From Plakobranchus ocellatus (taxonomy: Eukaryota > Mollusca > Gastropoda > Plakobranchidae), in the NCBI GenBank assembly GCA_019648995.1, contig BLXT01000055.1, forward strand, positions 4,207,198-4,228,105: a DNA stretch of 20,908 nucleotides, given 5' to 3'. Below, piece after piece: positions 17,205-20,908 of this stretch. The notes beneath the pieces were generated by a model. It saw only the letters and a list, made by a program, of their open reading frames with translations, was not told the DNA's origin and searched no databases. Position numbers and translations under genes: made by a program. Position 1 is the stretch's first letter, and every line of letters starts with the position of its first letter.

Positions 17205-20200
17205 TTCTGCTTGCATTAGTGATATCACAATTTTAAAGGTAACGAGAAGAGCAGTGAGAAAAGAAAGGTCTTTGCTAAAAAACCGAATTGCGAACTGCTG
17301 ATAATTTGTAATCTCTTAAGAAATTTTTTGGTGGCATCCCTGAGTGCTTTTTTCCCCCCTTGACCAGATTTTGAGTGTTTTTTTATTTGACAAACAACTT
17401 TTTTTGTATGTTGTCTTCACATGTAGAATCACTGAAAAATATGTTGCGCCTTCACATATATCTTGAGACCAATTCTCCCCCCCCCCTTTTTTTTTCTTCA
17501 TTTTTTTTTGGTTTTTGTTTTGTTTTGTGCACAAAATGTGACTTCAGCCTCATATGGAGTGGTCTCAAAATATATGGTGTACACGCTAAGACTGGGTATG
17601 AGAGCCCTCAGTAGCATGGGCACGCAGCAGTCAACCTATAAACCTAACCTTGCGAGAGAAATAAAGTTACTCTAGCAATTGCTTCCCCCCCGCCCCCAAA
17701 TTGAGTATTTTAACTTTGGGTGACAATTTTTCATTGAGGTTTTCAGGGTGGAAGTTTTGGTGGCATGACGTTTAGCAATGCAAACTTGCCCTTAAACCTG
17801 CAGAGACCTTTCTGTCAAAAAATTGAGCTTGCCCCCGTTGTTTTGGCCTGATGAGGACCTGAAACTCAGATAACCTTGTTTGGGATGGGCTAATTAAAAC
17901 ATAGGCACACCCAAAAAAGCAATCTAAACCCACAGAAATTTTCAGTGTTCCTCAAAAATTCTGTTTTACAATGATAATGTTTTATTTACAACTAAGCATT
18001 GACCATTTGCCCGCACTTTATTCCTGTTAGTTTAGGTCAAAGGGTTTGGTTTTGTTGCTCCCCATTTAATATGGTGAAATTAGTCATAATTGAACTGTAT
18101 GTTGTGAGATGAAAAAAAAACCCATTGAACAATAAGTGTTTTGTCACTCCGAAAGAACCTTATGTGGATCATTATGATTATTTTCTTGAGAAATACTGAA
18201 AACTGTATATGTGGGCAATTTAAAGGAAATATCAAAAGGTTGAAAATGAGAGCAGCAATATTTTCTATAAACATGTGTTAGGATCCTAAACAAGGTTATC
18301 TCAGTCAACAGCACACACTTAAGAATCGTCTTATATGTGAGGCCCAGGTGACTAAAAAAAACGTTCTCCCAACTGCCTAGCTGAGAATTTTTATTCTGGT
18401 TTAAATTATGGGATTGTTTTTACACTTAAATTGGCAAAACCTTTTTTCTTTTTCTTAAAATGTAGGGTAACTTTATGATCTTGTATGGATGTGCAGAATT
18501 TCCTATTTTTTATTTGGGCAATTCTGTCACTGCTGGTGTACAGATATGATGTTCCAATAAAGTTTATACTTCAGAATGAATCAGGTGAAAATTTGCAATT
18601 TTCTTATTTGCAAATAAGAAGAAGTCTTCAGTGATTGAAAGTTTTTTTTTTTTGTTTGTTTAGTACTTTGAAAACTTTTTAAAGCCACCTCCCACCACCT
18701 TCTTTTGTCCTCTATGTAGTGACCTGAGAAAATCAAATGGGTTTGATGATCCTGTATTTGTCAACTCAGTTGATATTTTGTGTCCTTCAACATTGCGGCT
18801 ACTGGTTGCATGTTTGAGAATAGTACAAACTACAAGAATTTGAGGAAGAATTTGGTTGGGAGTATTGGGTTGCCACATTTCTAAAAATGGCAACACTACC
18901 TTTCCTGGAAGGTCAGGGTTAAAATACCCACATAAAGGGTTTACACACCCACAAGAGAAAAAAAAAATAGATGGAAAATGGAATAAAAGCCATCTTTTAC
19001 ATATAATATATATGTATCTCAAATGTTGAAATATGTTGCTCAAAGCTGATTGAACAACTACAATGAATTGCCTAGAGTATGATTTAGAATGGGCAATGCA
19101 GTCAAAGCCATGCTGAGATAATGGCAGCAGTGCATGGCTTCTGTATTTTGATTCTATCAATGCTGTCTGATATCAAATCATGTTCTCGCACATGAATTTA
19201 ATGGCTTATGTTTTTGTCAAATTATTGCTCCCATATACTAAGAGAAAGTATAATCTCGCAATAAACATTGCTGATTTTTATACATTTTATTTATCAAATT
19301 TAGGCCTTGCCTTAATAATAAAGAGGTTGAATAATGACAAAAGCAAGTGATAATGTATTCATATTTTTCCTCTTTTTTTTGGCATTAAATCATATTAAAA
19401 GCCAACATAGTTTTCTTGATCTAGTGAAATGAAGTATTCATTTTTAAAATGATCAGAGATACAGAGATGTAATAAAATCTTCACTCTTTCTATGTTTGGA
19501 AACAAAAGGCACTTTTGATATTACTTATGAACTATAGAGTGTGTGTCAGAAGCCTTCCAACCTAATGTTTTCAAATTGGAAGATTTGGCATTACGTTACT
19601 TTGAATCGCCTTTTTAATAAATAATAACATTAAAAAAAAGCTTAAAAATTCGTCCAGTTTTACAGATTTGTTAGGGAGTAATAAATATTGACCTTAACTG
19701 CCATAGCCATATGTTTGTAGAGAGCAGTCTCAGATCTGACTGAATTAAGGTCACTTAAGAAAAGGGAAACCTTTTGAGTTTTGTGGTTTGATGCAAACCT
19801 TTTGTTGTTTTAATTGTTTTGATTGTTACTGTGGGGTATGCTTAAACAAATACCAGTGGCAAAATAATTACAGTGAAGTCCATTTGAAATAAACCTGCTT
19901 TAGATAATTCTAAGATTGTATGAAATTTTTTACAGACATGATTCTTACCTCCTTTACCTTATGGCTAAAGGATGTTTTTTTATGAACACCTATGTCCCTG
20001 GATCAGTTTAAGATAAAATTTGTGTTTCTGTCTATAAGTGTAGTGCCACTGTCTATATTATGGATTGAAACCAAATCAAAGAAACTAAGTTAAAGCACAG
20101 AAACGTGGTTTGATACCTCTAAGATGGACACTCTGTAGCCAGCCAAGAATCTAGACTGGGCCTAGGGCTAGCCTATACATTCTCTGCCTCCTGCCAACAC

Positions 20201-20908
20201 ACACACTCAAACATCAAACATAAGCATGCACAGCTTCATTTGCATCTTCTTGGATCCCCTGAATGGGTAAGATAATTTTTAGACCTCCTAAGCAGTTTAT
20301 CTTCAACAGACTCCACTGTATGTTTGCTTCAAATCTCTCAGTTCTTGTATGTCTTGAAACCAGTCTTCATACCACAAGTCATAAATTTCAAACTTTGAAA
20401 ATGTTTTGCCTTAAATTTTAAAGTCTACTTTGATGAAAACTGATAGATTTTAGTTTTGTGCCAAGATAAAGAGATTGAGATTGTCTAAATACAAATTTTT
20501 CACTGCCAGAATATTTCACAATTGGTAATGAAAATTGTACAACTGAGCCATGCCAATGATAAAAATTTGTTCTATAAGGCCTCTGCAGGACAACAAAAGT
20601 CTTGCATAATCATTAATGGGTTTTGTTTAACCCTTTTGTATCTGACCATGTCACAACCAGTACCAGCCTTTGCATGAAAAAAAAAAAAAGTTTTTATTTG
20701 AGACTCCTAGTAAATTGTTAAGTTTTGTGATTTTTTCCTTGTTTCAGAGCTTAAAAAAAATTGCTGTGACCACGGAGCACAATATTCATATGATTACTTC
20801 AAGTGGCAAAGTAAAGACTGAAATCTTCTTATTGTTCTTGATGAACAGCAATGTGAGCAAAAGAAAGAGAGCCTATTTACTTACTCTTTTTTGAAGAGGG
20901 GGGGGGGG
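17205..20908. other. non-coding AT-rich sequence, downstream part of window
   Basis: No gene with recognisable homology was found. It contains C/T homopolymers (17477-17500 and 17686-17698) and AATAAA at 17660, 18556 and 19260. The 166-codon antisense frame at 19160-18660 has no recognisable domain and ordinary AT-rich composition. There is a T-rich CAG acceptor-like site at 20747. The sequence stops in a run of 11 G at 20898-20908, which suggests a contig edge. Confidence 0.6.
18556..18561 (+). promoter_or_regulatory. candidate distal polyadenylation signal AATAAA
   Basis: The hexamer in CCAATAAAGTTTATACTTCA is well formed, with an A/CA cleavage context 10-15 bases downstream. It would define a 3' UTR of about 5 kb, or the 3' UTR of the alternative terminal exon at 17023. 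Confidence 0.35.

Larger units (their letters stand above)
13604..18561 (+). other. probable 3' UTR of the FMR1/FXR gene (extent uncertain)
   Basis: AT-rich sequence without a convincing gene follows the stop codon. Candidate polyadenylation hexamers AATAAA occur at 13966, 15078, 15280, 15935, 17660 and 18556, so several transcript lengths are possible. FMR1/FXR genes in other animals commonly have 3' UTRs of kilobases. Three UGUANAUA (Pumilio-type) sites lie at 13924, 14330 and 15931. The interval also includes a candidate alternative terminal exon (17023-17204) and an A-rich tract (16859-16956) that could misprime oligo-dT cDNA. The true 3' end cannot be fixed from sequence alone. Confidence 0.5.

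Noticed and set aside
18660..19160. 166-codon minus-strand frame, the longest in the window
   Set aside because: No recognisable domain or splice context; the sequence looks like random translation of AT-rich DNA with Ser/His/Phe bias. Kept only as a note.

Overview
The window is animal nuclear DNA. It is AT-rich and intron-dominated, with microsatellites and several families of degraded transposons. Its only confidently identified gene is the 3' part of an FMR1/FXR-family (fragile X protein family) gene on the + strand. Four coding exons lie at 3574-3656, 3796-3978, 5928-6038 and 13056-13603. They join through phase-1 introns and give about 307 residues ending in a TAA at 13601-13603. They carry the RGG-rich RNA-binding tail, the SDWS segment and the basic/acidic C-terminal blocks typical of FXR1/FMR1. 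The Agenet/Tudor and KH domains must be encoded upstream of the window. A single FMR1/FXR-like gene, AGATCTAG-type motifs and a GAGTTATGTCCCTT-like repeat suggest a mollusc, probably a gastropod; this is inference from recall, not a search.

Layout. 1-3573: upstream intron, with one arm of an interspersed repeat (307-550), a (TC)n/(TATC)n microsatellite (961-1029), a TTAA-bounded element with terminal inverted repeats (1336-2614) and a short TTAA-bounded MITE (3118-3263). 3574-3978: two short RGG-coding exons separated by a 139-nt intron. 3979-5927: intron with the inverted second arm of the interspersed repeat (4326-4572) and an antisense, frameshifted remnant of an unidentified protein-coding sequence (5409-5847). 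5928-6038: third exon, with a tandem 6-nt alternative acceptor. 6039-13055: a 7-kb intron with two 5'-truncated copies of one RTE-like LINE family in opposite orientations. The second copy has its 5' part inverted, as expected from twin priming. 13056-13603: last coding exon. 13604-20908: probable long 3' UTR with several AATAAA signals and Pumilio-type elements. It also holds a candidate alternative terminal exon at 17023-17204, which the strong internal donor at 13371 could reach in the right phase. The window ends in a run of 11 G.

There is no sign of an operon, prokaryotic genes, CRISPR, tRNA or rRNA. The most interesting points are the possible alternative C-terminus, the inverted repeats flanking two exons (a circRNA or dsRNA possibility), the twin-primed LINE and the unidentified antisense remnant.
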